Shown here piece by piece: positions 51,835 through 61,130 of a DNA stretch of 64,000 nt (position 1 is the first letter of the stretch; every line of letters begins with the position of its first letter). The stretch lies in contig NZ_JAHLZY020000003.1 of the NCBI RefSeq assembly GCF_018967865.2, positions 85,501-149,500 of the forward strand. The letters are read 5' to 3'. The translations under genes were made by a program, and so were the position numbers. The notes beneath the pieces are model-generated. The model made no database searches and was not told the DNA's origin. It saw only the letters and a program-made list of their open reading frames with translations. The DNA comes from Hymenobacter siberiensis. Lineage in GTDB: Bacteria; Bacteroidota; Bacteroidia; Cytophagales; Hymenobacteraceae.

Positions 51835-53595
51835 CTAGGCCACGGGCAAAGTGAAATAGAAGGTGCTGCCAGCACCGGGCGTGCTTTCCACGCCCAGCGT
51901 GCCGCCCTGGTTGGTGATGAATTCGCGGGAGATGCTCAGACCCAGGCCGGTACCAGCGGCCGCTTCCGGCCCCGCGCCGGGGCCCTGCGCAAACCGCTCG
52001 AAAATGCGCTGCTGGTGCTCCGGGGCAATGCCCGGGCCGTCGTCCTGCACCTGCACCCGCACCGCCTGGCCGTCGGGCTCGGCGGCGGCCGAAACGATAA
52101 TCCGGCCACCCTCGGGCGAGTAGCGCACGGCGTTGGCCAGCAGATTGAGCAGCACCCAGGCCGACTTTTCCAGGTCGGCGCGCACCGGCGGCAGGTTGGG
52201 GGGCAGCTGCACGTCCAGCACCAGGTGCTTGGGGCGCAGCTGCAGCTGCAGGGGCTCGGTGGCGGCGGCCACCAGCGCGGCCAGCGCGGTGGGGCGCATG
52301 TCGAGGGCAATGGTGGCGCCTGCTTCCAGGCGGGCCACCGTCAGCAGCTCGCTCACCAGGAGCAGCAGGCGCTGGTTTTCCTGCCGCAGGCTGCTCACGA
52401 TGTCGGCCTGCTCGGCATTGAGCGGCCCGATGCGCTGGTCGAGCAGCAGCTTGAGGTTGAAATTGCTGCTCGACAGCGGCGTTTTCAGCTCGTGTGAGAT
52501 GGTGGCCAGGAAGTCGGACTTGGTCTGGTCCAGCTTCTTGAAGGCCGACACGTTGTGCAGCGCCAGGATGGAGCCGATGAACTCCATGCGGTCAGTGGCC
52601 GCGTTAAATGAAACGGCCTCGTGCAGGCCCACCTGGTAGAATACGGCCTCAGCCCCTTCTCCCACGGTGAGGGCCAGGGGCGTGCTGCCCCGCTGGGCGG
52701 CGGGCTGCTGCACGTAGGCCAGCAGCTGGCCAAACACCGGGTTGGCCTGCGCCAGCTCCTCGGCCGGCCGGGCCACCACCTCGGCCTCCGACAGCCCCAG
52801 CAGGGCACAGGCCACGGGGTTGGCCACAATCACCTGCCGGCTTTCATCGAGCAGCAGCAGGCCCTCTTTCAGCGTCTGCACGATGCTGGCCACCCGGTTG
52901 CGCTCGGTCAGCAGCTCGGCCAGGTTGGCCGTGCGGTACTCGTTGAGGTGCATCAGCAAACCATTAAAGGCCCGGGTCACACTGCCAAACTCGTCGGTAC
53001 TTTCCTGTGGGATGCTGGCCGAAAAATTGCCCGCCGCCGCGTGGTCGATGCTGGCCGTGAGCTTGCGCAGGCCGCCCACGGCCGCTTCCGGCACGCTCAG
53101 CACCAGGGCCAGGGCTAGCAGCGCGCCCAGGGTCAGCAGGGTTACCAGAAAGCGGGTGGCGGCGGTGGCCGTGCGGTTGGCCTGCTCGTTTTTGCGGGTG
53201 AGGGCGGCCATGTTCAGGGCCACCATGTGGTGGGTGTGCCGACGCAGCTCGGCCACGGTGGCTGCCCGGGTGACCGGGGCATCCTCGTAGCGGCCCAGGG
53301 TCTGCACCATGCTGTCGACGAGCTGCTGCTCGCCGGGCTCCGTGATATTGCCGGCCTCGCGGGTAAGCGCCGTGCTGTAGCGGTTCAAGGCGGCTGGCGC
53401 GGCGGCTGGGGTGGCCAGCTCATCCAACGCCTGCAACATGCGCTGGCCCAGCTGCACCGAGTAGAAATTGTCCTGCAGAATAGCGCGCGAATTCCGGTCC
53501 AGCTGGTGCACGGTATCGAAGGCGTAGCCCCCCAGCCCGACCAGCAGGACCAGCATGGCCACGAATCCCCAGGTGATTTTTGCTTTGAGTGACAT
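51835..53595 (-). CDS. Transmembrane HAMP-PAS sensor histidine kinase
   Basis: 586 residues. First helix (WGFVAMLVLLVGLGGYAF), a ~130-residue periplasmic four-helix-type sensor region, second helix (FLVTLLTLGALLALALVLSV), HAMP linker to about residue 235, PAS domain (SIVQTLKEGLLLLDESRQVI), then TISHELKTPLSSSNF with the phospho-acceptor His, VLLNLLANAVRYSPEGG, VQDDGPGIAP and GTGLGLSISREFI. Core complete. No response regulator follows; the next gene is kup, which hints that the kinase senses osmotic or K+ status. Upstream promoter region is 53596 onward. Confidence 0.9.
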   Translation of the reverse strand: MSLKAKITWGFVAMLVLLVGLGGYAFDTVHQLDRNSRAILQDNFYSVQLGQRMLQALDELATPAAAPAALNRYSTALTREAGNITEPGEQQLVDSMVQTLGRYEDAPVTRAATVAELRRHTHHMVALNMAALTRKNEQANRTATAATRFLVTLLTLGALLALALVLSVPEAAVGGLRKLTASIDHAAAGNFSASIPQESTDEFGSVTRAFNGLLMHLNEYRTANLAELLTERNRVASIVQTLKEGLLLLDESRQVIVANPVACALLGLSEAEVVARPAEELAQANPVFGQLLAYVQQPAAQRGSTPLALTVGEGAEAVFYQVGLHEAVSFNAATDRMEFIGSILALHNVSAFKKLDQTKSDFLATISHELKTPLSSSNFNLKLLLDQRIGPLNAEQADIVSSLRQENQRLLLLVSELLTVARLEAGATIALDMRPTALAALVAAATEPLQLQLRPKHLVLDVQLPPNLPPVRADLEKSAWVLLNLLANAVRYSPEGGRIIVSAAAEPDGQAVRVQVQDDGPGIAPEHQQRIFERFAQGPGAGPEAAAGTGLGLSISREFITNQGGTLGVESTPGAGSTFYFTLPVA

Positions 53596-54113
53596 AAGGC
53601 GGCCGGCTAAGAGAATGGGAACACCCCAGGACTGCGCCGGCCGCAGCGAATGCCAGACCAGAACGGGCCAGGCGTGCTACAATTACTATAACCAAAATAT
53701 AGTCAGTAGGTTATATTTATTCAAAGCGCTGCCGCTACCGCTCAAAGGCCGCGCACCGGGCCATTATGACCCGGTGCGTTTGTCATAATGATATGCTTGC
53801 GGGTCGGGGCACCGGGTTCCGCCCCCAGCAATGGGGCGGCAGCGCGTGTTGAGGCCGCCGCCCAGTGCCGGGCTGCCGGCATTTTTGGCGGTCATCACAG
53901 AATAAATAGCGGCCCTTCTTCCAGCCGTTAGGACTGGCTTCCATTAACTGGCCCAGGCCAATACTTCAGCATATCAACATCTGGCGGGACGTGGTTTGCA
54001 ACAGTCAGCCGGTCGGCTGGAAAGGAGTTGTTCCGAGTAATTAAACGGAGTCTGGCTTCCGCCATCGAATCCACCATCCGCTTGTTGTGTCTGCTCATTG
54101 CTGTCGCTTACCT
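53596..54113. other. Divergent promoter region before the synthetase operon
   Basis: About 520 bases between the kinase (minus) and the synthetase (plus). AT-rich patches such as GGTTATATTTATTC near 53710 and AGTAATTAAACGG near 54036 may carry promoters; I cannot fix a -7/-33 pair. No gene, tRNA or riboswitch is recognised. Confidence 0.45.
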
Positions 54114-57100
54114 ATGAACCCCACCGAAACGCTTGCCAACGGTAGTACCGACACCTTAGTCCTGCCCGTACCCTTTGCCGCTTTAACCGCCTCGGTTACC
54201 GCCTATGCGCTCGTGCACTACCGCTACCAACCCGAGCGCACGGCCACCGTGCTGCCCGTGGCCGTGCGGCTGGGCGCGCCGGCTGATTTGCTGGCTCCGG
54301 TGCTCCAGCTGCATCTTTCGCTGGATGATGCGCAGCGGGTGAGCACGCTGACTGCCGAGGCCGCACAGCAAATCCGCACGGCGCTGGCGGCATTGCCACC
54401 TGATTGGGAGCCGGCAATGCAGCCCTGGCACCTGCAAATGACGCCCGACAGCGCCGACACACCACCCGCCTGGGAAAGCAAAGTTACGTTTTTGGATGAT
54501 GACGTGACGTTTGCCGTCGCCGACCGGCCCGCTACTGCCGGCCATTTGCAGGCTGTATTCGAGCAGCTCGGGCCCACTACCGAAACCACGGTGGGCCGGC
54601 TACAATTTCTGGGTACCGCCGAGCTGATGCAGCTAGCCGAATTTGCCCAGAGCCCGGTGCAGCTGCCCGCCGGCGCTCCCGCGCGGCTGCACGAGTGGTT
54701 TGAAGCCAGCGTGCAGCAGTACCCCACACGGCCGGCCCTGCTGGGGCCCGCCGGCCCCGTGAGCTACCGCGAGCTGGACGAGCGCGCCAACGCGCTGGCC
54801 GACTATCTGCGCGCCACGGGCGTACAACCCGGCGATTTCGTAGGCCTGTTCATCGCAAAATCGACGGAGCTGTACGTGGCCATGCTGGCCGTGCTCAAGG
54901 CCGGGGCCGCCTACGTGCCCCTGGACTTAAGCTTTCCGGCCGAGCGGGTGGCCTTCATTCTGAGCGACTGCGGGGCGCGCCTGCTGCTGACGGCCGGGCC
55001 GCCCCCCGCTCCCGGCGAGTGGGCCGGCACCGCCCTGAACCTGCACCAGCTACCGGCTTATCCGGCCGAGAGCCGGCCGGCCGCCCCCGCCCCCGTGCTT
55101 TCGCCCGACTCGCCGGCCTACGTCATCTACACGTCTGGCACCACCGGCCTGCCCAAGGGCGTGGTGCTGCCGCACCGCAGCATTGGCCATTTGGTGCAGG
55201 CCGAGCAGGCCTTGTTTCAGCCGACTGCCGACGACCGGGTAGCGCAGGGCTTTTCGGTGGCTTTTGATGCTTCGCTGGAAGAAATCTGGCTGGCCTGGGC
55301 CGCCGGCGCGGCGCTGGTGCCGGTGCCCGACGAGGTGATGAAAGCGCCCGACGCGCTGCCAGCGTTTCTACTGGCCCAAGGCGTCACGGTGTTTTCCACG
55401 GTGCCCACGCTGCTCTCGCTGCTCGATGCGCCGGTGGCCACGGTGCGCCTACTCATTCTGGGCGGCGAAGTGTGTCCGGCCGAGCTGCTGACGGCCTGGG
55501 GCGGGACCAGCCGGCGCATCGTGAACACCTACGGGCCCACGGAGGCCACCGTCATCGCCACCAGCGCCGACTACGTGCCGGGCCGGCCGCTCACCATTGG
55601 CCGGCCGGTGCCGGGCTACGTGGTGCGGCTGCTCGACCAGGCCGGGCAGGCCGTTGCCCCGGGCCTGGAAGGCGAAATCTGCCTGGGCGGGGCCGCGCTG
55701 GCCACCGGCTACCTCAACCGCCCCGAGCTGACGGCCAGCAAGTTTATTGAAGCAGATGCCCCCCAGCCGGCGTTGCGCGGCCGCTTCTATCGCACTGGCG
55801 ATTTGGGCCGCTTCACGACCGGCGGCGAAGTGGAGTTTCTGGGCCGCATCGACACGCAGGTGAAGCTGCGCGGCTACCGCATAGAGCTGGCCGAAATCGA
55901 GGCGCTGCTGTTGCAGTTTCCGGGCGTGCGCAACGCCGCCGTGGCCCTCAAAACCGGTCCCGACGACGTGCCCCGGCTTATTGCCTACCTCATTCTGGCC
56001 GCCGGCCACGCGCTGGACGAAGCCGCGCTGCGCCCCTTCCTGCGCACCCGGCTGGCCGCCTACATGGTGCCGGCCCTGTTCGTGGAAATGGGCAGCTTCC
56101 CGGCCCTGACCAGCGGCAAAGTCGACCGCAAGGCCCTGCCCTACCCGCAGGGCACCGCAGCGGAGTCGGACCGCGTGCTGGTGGCCCCGCGCACGCCCGC
56201 CGAAGCGGCCCTGCTGCCCATGTGGCAGCAGCGCTTCGGCACGAAGGCCATTTCCGTCATCGACGACTTTTTTGACCTCGGCGGCAACTCGCTGCTGGCT
56301 TCGCTACTGGTATCGGAGCTGCGGCGGCGGCCTGAGTTTGCCGGCCTCTCGGTGCGCGACCTCTACGCCGGCCGCACCATCGAGGGCCTGGCCCGCTGCG
56401 CGGTAACGCCCACCGAAGCCGATGCGCCCACGACCGGCTTCAGCACTGAGCCGACCGCCACCAGCCCCGCCGCTTCGACGGGCGTGCGGGCGGTCACGGC
56501 GGGACTGCAGCTGCTTTCGGCTACTTTATTCTACGCGCTGCCCGTCACCACGCTGCTGTTTTCGTTGCGCCGCACAGGCATGGCGCACTGGCACTGGCTG
56601 CCGCTGCTGGGCCTGTCCCTGGCCTCGCTGCTGGCCTATCTGCCCCTGTATGGCCTGCTGGTAGTGGCGGTGAAGTGGCTCGTTATCGGCCGGTTTCGGG
56701 CGGGCAACTACCCGCTGTGGGGCTTCTATTACCTGCGCTTCTGGCTAGTGAAGAAGGCCGTCGAATCGGTGCCCGCCTACCTGCTCACCGGCACGCCTTA
56801 CCTCAATGCCTTCTACCGCCTGCTGGGGGCACACATTGGCCCGCACGTCCACCTCAACTCCAACCGTCTGCTGGCCTTCGACCTGATTACCATCGGCGCG
56901 GGCGCCAGCATTGCCCCCGAGGCCGGCCTGCTAGGCTACCGCGTGGAAGCCGGCCGCCTGCTGCTGGGCCCCATCGAAGTAGGTGAGAATGCCTACGTGG
57001 GCCTGCGGGCGGTGCTGCGCAACAATTCGCGCCTCGGGGCCGAGGCCGTGCTCGAAGACCTTTCGGCCCTGGCCGCCGGCCACGAAGTGCCCGCCTACGA

Positions 57101-58568
57101 GGTGTGGGCCGGCTCGCCGGCCCGGCGCGTGCGCACCCTGGCCCCGGCCGACTGCCCGCCCGTGCTTCGGCCCGGCCAAAGCACCCGCCTGGGCTTCCTG
57201 GCCCTGCAAACCGGCGCGCTGCTGCTGGTGCAGCTATTACCAGCGGGCAGCGCCCTGCCGGTGGTGGGCTTGTTCTACGAGGCCGTGCTGCGCTACGGCT
57301 GGCTGGCGGCGCTGGCGCTGCTGCTGCCCCTCTCCACGCTCTACGTGGTGCTTTCCATCCTGGTCTCGGCCCTGTTTGTGCGGGTGGGCACCAGCCGGCG
57401 CGGCGCGGCCACGCACTCGCTCTACAGCCGGGCCTACGTGCAGCAATGGTTCGTCGATGCCATTCTGGCCGAGAGCCTGCGCCTGTTGCGGCCGCTGTAC
57501 GCCACCATCTACACGCCATTTTACCTGCGCCTGCTGGGCGCGCGCATTGGCCGGCGGGCCGAAGTTTCTACGCTAAATCACCTCTCGGTCGACCAGCTGA
57601 CGGTGGGCGCGGAGGCTTTTCTGGCCGATTCGGTCAGCATCGGCGCGCCGCGGGTGCAGCGCGGGGTGCTCACCATCGCGCCCACCGTTATCGGGGCGCG
57701 CTCGTTTATCGGCAACAGCGCAGTGGTGCCCGGCGGCACCACGCTGGGCAGCGGCGTCTTGATTGGGGCACTATCCACAGCCCCGGCAACCACGCCCGCC
57801 GACGATACCTCGTGGGTGGGCTCGCCGGCCTTTGCCCTGCCCAACCGGCCGGTCAGCCACGCTTTTCCGGCCAGCCTCACCTTTGCCCCGCCGCGCCGGC
57901 TGGTGCTGGCCCGGGGGCTGATTGAGTTCTTCAAAATAACGCTCCCCTATTGCTTCGCTTTCCTGAGCTTCGGCCTACTCTATCACTACTGCGTCGAGCA
58001 CCCGGCGCTGCCCTTCTGGCGCGTGGTGCTGGGCGGCACCGGTATTTTTCTGACCTCCATTTTCAGCCTGACCCTGCTCACGGTGGCGCTCAAATGGACG
58101 ATAATCGGACGCTACGTGCCGGCCGAGAAGCCGTTGTGGTCGTCCTTCGTCTGGCGCAGCGAATTGGTTAATTCCCTGTGCGAAAGCTACGTGTATCCGT
58201 TCTGGGAGGCGCTGCTGCTGGGTACGCCGTTCGCGGCCATTTTCTTTCGCTGGATGGGTTCTGACTTTGGCAAGCGTGTCTATCTGGATACCACCGAAAT
58301 TACGGAGTTTGACCTGGCCCACGTCGGCGACCAAGCCGAGCTGGCCAGCGGCGTCACCGTCCAGACCCACCTCTTTGAGGACCGGGTGATGAAGATGTCG
58401 CACCTGCGCATTGGAGCCGGGGCCTCGGTGGGCGTGTCGGCCGTGGTACTCTACGATTCGGAGATGGAGGCCGGGGCCCGCCTGCGCAGCCTCTCGCTGC
58501 TGATGAAGGGCGAACGGCTGCCCGCCCACACTACCTGGCAGGGCATTCCGTGCTCGTTCGTGCCGTAG
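54114..58568 (+). CDS. Pls/PosA-type single-module peptide synthetase with three beta-helix domains
   Basis: 1484 residues from MNPTETLANG at 54114. Residues ~1-180 look like the leftover end of a condensation domain (AGHLQAVFEQLG ... GRLQFLGTAELMQLAEF). Adenylation domain ~190-690: YTSGTTGLPKG (A3), SVAFDASLEEIWLAW (A4), NTYGPTEATVIAT (A5), YRTGDLGRF (A7), GRIDTQVKLRGYRIEL (A8), LTSGKVDRKAL (A10). Carrier domain with Ser726 (DLGGNSLLASLLV). Then three units of two membrane helices plus a left-handed beta-helix domain, the last ending at the C-terminus. This is the layout of epsilon-polylysine synthetase Pls and related enzymes, which polymerise one amino acid at the inner membrane without a classical condensation domain. 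Hand alignment with GrsA suggests the pocket D-A-E-S-I-G-T-V-I. First gene of a three-gene overlapping cassette. Confidence 0.85.
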   Translation: MNPTETLANGSTDTLVLPVPFAALTASVTAYALVHYRYQPERTATVLPVAVRLGAPADLLAPVLQLHLSLDDAQRVSTLTAEAAQQIRTALAALPPDWEPAMQPWHLQMTPDSADTPPAWESKVTFLDDDVTFAVADRPATAGHLQAVFEQLGPTTETTVGRLQFLGTAELMQLAEFAQSPVQLPAGAPARLHEWFEASVQQYPTRPALLGPAGPVSYRELDERANALADYLRATGVQPGDFVGLFIAKSTELYVAMLAVLKAGAAYVPLDLSFPAERVAFILSDCGARLLLTAGPPPAPGEWAGTALNLHQLPAYPAESRPAAPAPVLSPDSPAYVIYTSGTTGLPKGVVLPHRSIGHLVQAEQALFQPTADDRVAQGFSVAFDASLEEIWLAWAAGAALVPVPDEVMKAPDALPAFLLAQGVTVFSTVPTLLSLLDAPVATVRLLILGGEVCPAELLTAWGGTSRRIVNTYGPTEATVIATSADYVPGRPLTIGRPVPGYVVRLLDQAGQAVAPGLEGEICLGGAALATGYLNRPELTASKFIEADAPQPALRGRFYRTGDLGRFTTGGEVEFLGRIDTQVKLRGYRIELAEIEALLLQFPGVRNAAVALKTGPDDVPRLIAYLILAAGHALDEAALRPFLRTRLAAYMVPALFVEMGSFPALTSGKVDRKALPYPQGTAAESDRVLVAPRTPAEAALLPMWQQRFGTKAISVIDDFFDLGGNSLLASLLVSELRRRPEFAGLSVRDLYAGRTIEGLARCAVTPTEADAPTTGFSTEPTATSPAASTGVRAVTAGLQLLSATLFYALPVTTLLFSLRRTGMAHWHWLPLLGLSLASLLAYLPLYGLLVVAVKWLVIGRFRAGNYPLWGFYYLRFWLVKKAVESVPAYLLTGTPYLNAFYRLLGAHIGPHVHLNSNRLLAFDLITIGAGASIAPEAGLLGYRVEAGRLLLGPIEVGENAYVGLRAVLRNNSRLGAEAVLEDLSALAAGHEVPAYEVWAGSPARRVRTLAPADCPPVLRPGQSTRLGFLALQTGALLLVQLLPAGSALPVVGLFYEAVLRYGWLAALALLLPLSTLYVVLSILVSALFVRVGTSRRGAATHSLYSRAYVQQWFVDAILAESLRLLRPLYATIYTPFYLRLLGARIGRRAEVSTLNHLSVDQLTVGAEAFLADSVSIGAPRVQRGVLTIAPTVIGARSFIGNSAVVPGGTTLGSGVLIGALSTAPATTPADDTSWVGSPAFALPNRPVSHAFPASLTFAPPRRLVLARGLIEFFKITLPYCFAFLSFGLLYHYCVEHPALPFWRVVLGGTGIFLTSIFSLTLLTVALKWTIIGRYVPAEKPLWSSFVWRSELVNSLCESYVYPFWEALLLGTPFAAIFFRWMGSDFGKRVYLDTTEITEFDLAHVGDQAELASGVTVQTHLFEDRVMKMSHLRIGAGASVGVSAVVLYDSEMEAGARLRSLSLLMKGERLPAHTTWQGIPCSFVP

Positions 58569-59275
58569 TGGCGGCATCCCCGTTGCCGTTTTATCACTGC
58601 TGGCGGACCCGCCTCGGCCCGGTGACCCCGGCCGCGCTGGCCAAACTGTCGGCTGCTGAGCAGGCCCGGCATGCGCGGTTTCTGGCAGCCGGACCCGCGC
58701 AGGCTTATGCCGGGGCGCACGTCTTTTTGCGGGCCGTGCTGGGGCACTACACCCACCAGCCCCCGGCCGCGCTGGCCCTGGGCGTGGACGCCCGGCAAAA
58801 GCCTATCCTGACCACGGACCCGCCCTTGTGGTTCAACCTGAGCTACCGCGCCGACTGGGCCTTGCTGGCCGTTTCCAACCAGGGCGAGGTGGGCGTTGAC
58901 CTCGAAGCCATCCGGCCCGTGGCCGGGGCGGCAGCCCTGGTCGACTACCTGTTTTCGCCGGCCGAGCGCGCCGTGCTGCGGGCGGCGGGGCGCTCCGCGT
59001 GGCGGGCGCTGTTCTACGCCATCTGGACCCGCAAGGAAGCCTGGGCCAAGTGCTCGGGCATGGGACTGGCGCTGCCGTTCGCGGGCTTCTCGGTGGCGCG
59101 GCGGCGCGGTTCGGCCATTGCCTGGCAAGTGCCCGGCCCCGGCCAGCTCCAAGGCTTCGCGGTGAACGAGGACCACGCGGGCGCGCTGGCCTGCGCGGCA
59201 CCAACGGCCGTTTGCTGGCAGCATTTTGATTTTCCATCCCGGCTGCCGGTGGCGGCCATTCCATTTCCCAGATGA
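58550..59275 (+). CDS. Sfp-type 4'-phosphopantetheinyl transferase
   Basis: 241 residues. GTG start at 58550 lies inside the synthetase gene (19-base overlap), which indicates translational coupling. The catalytic motifs WFNLSYRADWALLAVS, GEVGVDLEAIRP (metal-binding Asp and Glu) and YAIWTRKEAWAKCSGMGL are those of Sfp-type enzymes, and the length fits. It should convert the apo carrier domain of the upstream synthetase to the holo form using coenzyme A. A dedicated transferase next to a single-carrier synthetase is a strong functional link. Cytoplasmic. Confidence 0.92.
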   Translation: MLVRAVVAASPLPFYHCWRTRLGPVTPAALAKLSAAEQARHARFLAAGPAQAYAGAHVFLRAVLGHYTHQPPAALALGVDARQKPILTTDPPLWFNLSYRADWALLAVSNQGEVGVDLEAIRPVAGAAALVDYLFSPAERAVLRAAGRSAWRALFYAIWTRKEAWAKCSGMGLALPFAGFSVARRRGSAIAWQVPGPGQLQGFAVNEDHAGALACAAPTAVCWQHFDFPSRLPVAAIPFPR

Positions 59276-60120
59276 AGTTTTTCGTGGCCCTGTTGTGGGC
59301 ATTGCCGTTTTTTGCTGCCGGCCAGGTGCTGCCGCCCGCTGCCCCCAACCCAGCCCCGCCCGTGGCGGCGGCCGACAGCAGCGCCGGCTGGGAGCTACGG
59401 CTCGATTATGAGGCGCGTACCAGCTACCTGGGCCGCGAATACGGCAGCCACGCCTACTCCCTCAACCCTCAGGTGAGCTACTCGGCCGCCAATGGCCTTT
59501 ACGGTCGGCTCGAAGGCCTGTATTTCAGCCCCGTGCGGCCGGGCTACGTGTACACCAGCCTGGAGCTGGGCTACGCCGGCGAGTTTACCGATAACTGGAG
59601 CTACTCGCTGTCGGGCAGCCGCACGTTCTACGCCGAGCGCATCACCAAAAAGGATTCCGTGCTGCGCAATAACCTGGAAGCCTACACCCAATATACCCTT
59701 GGCCCAGTGGCGCTGGGCCTGGACTACAACTTCCTGTTCGACCATTTCCAAGCCCATACGCTTGGTCTGAACCTAAGCCTGCCGCTGGAAAAAGCGCACT
59801 GGCTGGGCTTTGATAAGGTGAGCTTTACGCCAGCGGCGGAGCTCGACTGGGGCTCGTCGCTGGCGCTGCTGCGCTTCGGCACCCTGGCCACGCCGCTCGA
59901 CCAGAACTTTGCCAAAATCGACCAGCCCACCCTGCGGCTGGTGCCGCTGGCCTACGAGTTCAGCTTTCCGCTGGAAGTGCAGCGCGGCCACCTGGCCCTG
60001 AACCTAGCCGGCCACCTGCTGGCCCCGCTGCGCGTACGCGGCGAAACCCAGGCTCCGCCCTCGTTCGGCTACCTGAGCGCGGCCCTTATTCTCCGGCTGC
60101 CCGCAAAACCGGCAGAGTAG
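59272..60120 (+). CDS. Predicted outer-membrane beta-barrel protein
   Basis: 282 residues; ATG overlaps the transferase TGA (ATGA, 59272-59275). Signal peptide FFVALLWALPFFAAGQ, a Pro/Ala-rich spacer, then about 220 residues of alternating amphipathic strands rich in Tyr and Gly (LRLDYEARTSYLGREYGSH; YTSLELGYAGEFTDNWSYSL; YTLGPVALGLDYNFLFDHF), ending in a strand FGYLSAALILRL. The pattern fits a ten- to twelve-strand barrel. No family recognised. Translational coupling to the synthetase and its activator suggests a role in export, surface retention or uptake of the product; this is inference. Confidence 0.65.
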   Translation: MKFFVALLWALPFFAAGQVLPPAAPNPAPPVAAADSSAGWELRLDYEARTSYLGREYGSHAYSLNPQVSYSAANGLYGRLEGLYFSPVRPGYVYTSLELGYAGEFTDNWSYSLSGSRTFYAERITKKDSVLRNNLEAYTQYTLGPVALGLDYNFLFDHFQAHTLGLNLSLPLEKAHWLGFDKVSFTPAAELDWGSSLALLRFGTLATPLDQNFAKIDQPTLRLVPLAYEFSFPLEVQRGHLALNLAGHLLAPLRVRGETQAPPSFGYLSAALILRLPAKPAE

Positions 60121-60410
60121 CCAGACGTTGGAACGTATCGAAAAGTGTGGGCAATACCGCCGTAGGAGATGCTACGATTCGATGCTGCCCAAATTAACCA
60201 GGTCCTACGGCTGCCCAAGGCTTTTTAAGGCCCTCGCAACGTTTCGGTTTTTCATCCCGGCGACCAGTGGGGGTTGGTGGCCGGAACCGCACAAGATGTA
60301 CGGTTTTGGGAGTAGCCGGCGGGTGGGTGTGCCCTGCGACAGAAACCCTACGAGTGAGGAGCCGGCCATTTCCCCATGTGGCCACGCCGAGCAAAGGCCT
60401 TCCACGAGGC

Positions 60411-61130
60411 TCACACCAAAGAATTTATATTACTGAGGATAAGGGCGACCAGGCTATGGGCCAGCACCCGATGGGCAGTTTCGTTGAGGTGCGACGTGTC
60501 GACGAACATCTGGCGGTCGGGACGCAGCACCCGGTGCGAATCCAGCCAGTACCGGTTGGGCAGGTTGGCCAGAAGCCCCCGAAATAGCCAGCCGCCGAAA
60601 TTCCGCAGTGCGTTGTCGGCCGGAACGAGGCAGGGAAACGGCGACAAAAAGACAAACGCCGTATTGGGGTGCTGCCGCATGCAGTCGTTCAGGGCCCGAA
60701 AGCTACGGCGGTATCGGGCCGAAAATACCCACAGCGCCGCCGTGAGCAGGCCCGTGGCCGTGATGCGGACGTAGTAGGCCAATCGGCCGATGGGAAGGGC
60801 CGGCCCCACGCTGCTCATTGGCTGGGCCGCGCCGGCGAGGGGCTTTTTGCTACTGGGTCGGATGCCCAATGCCCGGCACAGCTGGTGCCCCAGGCTCCGC
60901 CAGCTGGCCGAGAACTCGTGGTTGCCCAACTGCAGCACCACATGCGAGGGGTGCAGTGCGCTAATGGCTGCCAGGTGCTCGGGCAGTTGCACAAAGGACA
61001 GGTTAGGCACCTGCGCCACCACTTCGCCCTGGAGCAGTTCGGCGAGCAGTTTCGGAAAAGCATGGTCGGAGGAGATTGCATAGCCCGCCACGTGGCAGCC
61101 ACCCAGGACAATTATTTCAATACGCTTCAT
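60411..61130 (-). CDS. SGNH/GDSL-like protein with altered nucleophile block
   Basis: 239 residues. IIVLGGCHVAGYAIS lies where SGNH hydrolases carry GDSxxxG; here the Asp is Gly and the Ser is Cys. VLQLGNHEFSASW matches block III (GxN) and VDTSHLNETAH matches block V (DxxH). A hydrophobic stretch (YYVRITATGLLTAALWVFSA) sits in the middle. It is either a Cys-nucleophile variant or an inactive relative acting on an acyl or carbohydrate ligand. Convergent with the barrel gene, 290 bases apart with no gene between. Confidence 0.55.
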   Translation of the reverse strand: MKRIEIIVLGGCHVAGYAISSDHAFPKLLAELLQGEVVAQVPNLSFVQLPEHLAAISALHPSHVVLQLGNHEFSASWRSLGHQLCRALGIRPSSKKPLAGAAQPMSSVGPALPIGRLAYYVRITATGLLTAALWVFSARYRRSFRALNDCMRQHPNTAFVFLSPFPCLVPADNALRNFGGWLFRGLLANLPNRYWLDSHRVLRPDRQMFVDTSHLNETAHRVLAHSLVALILSNINSLV

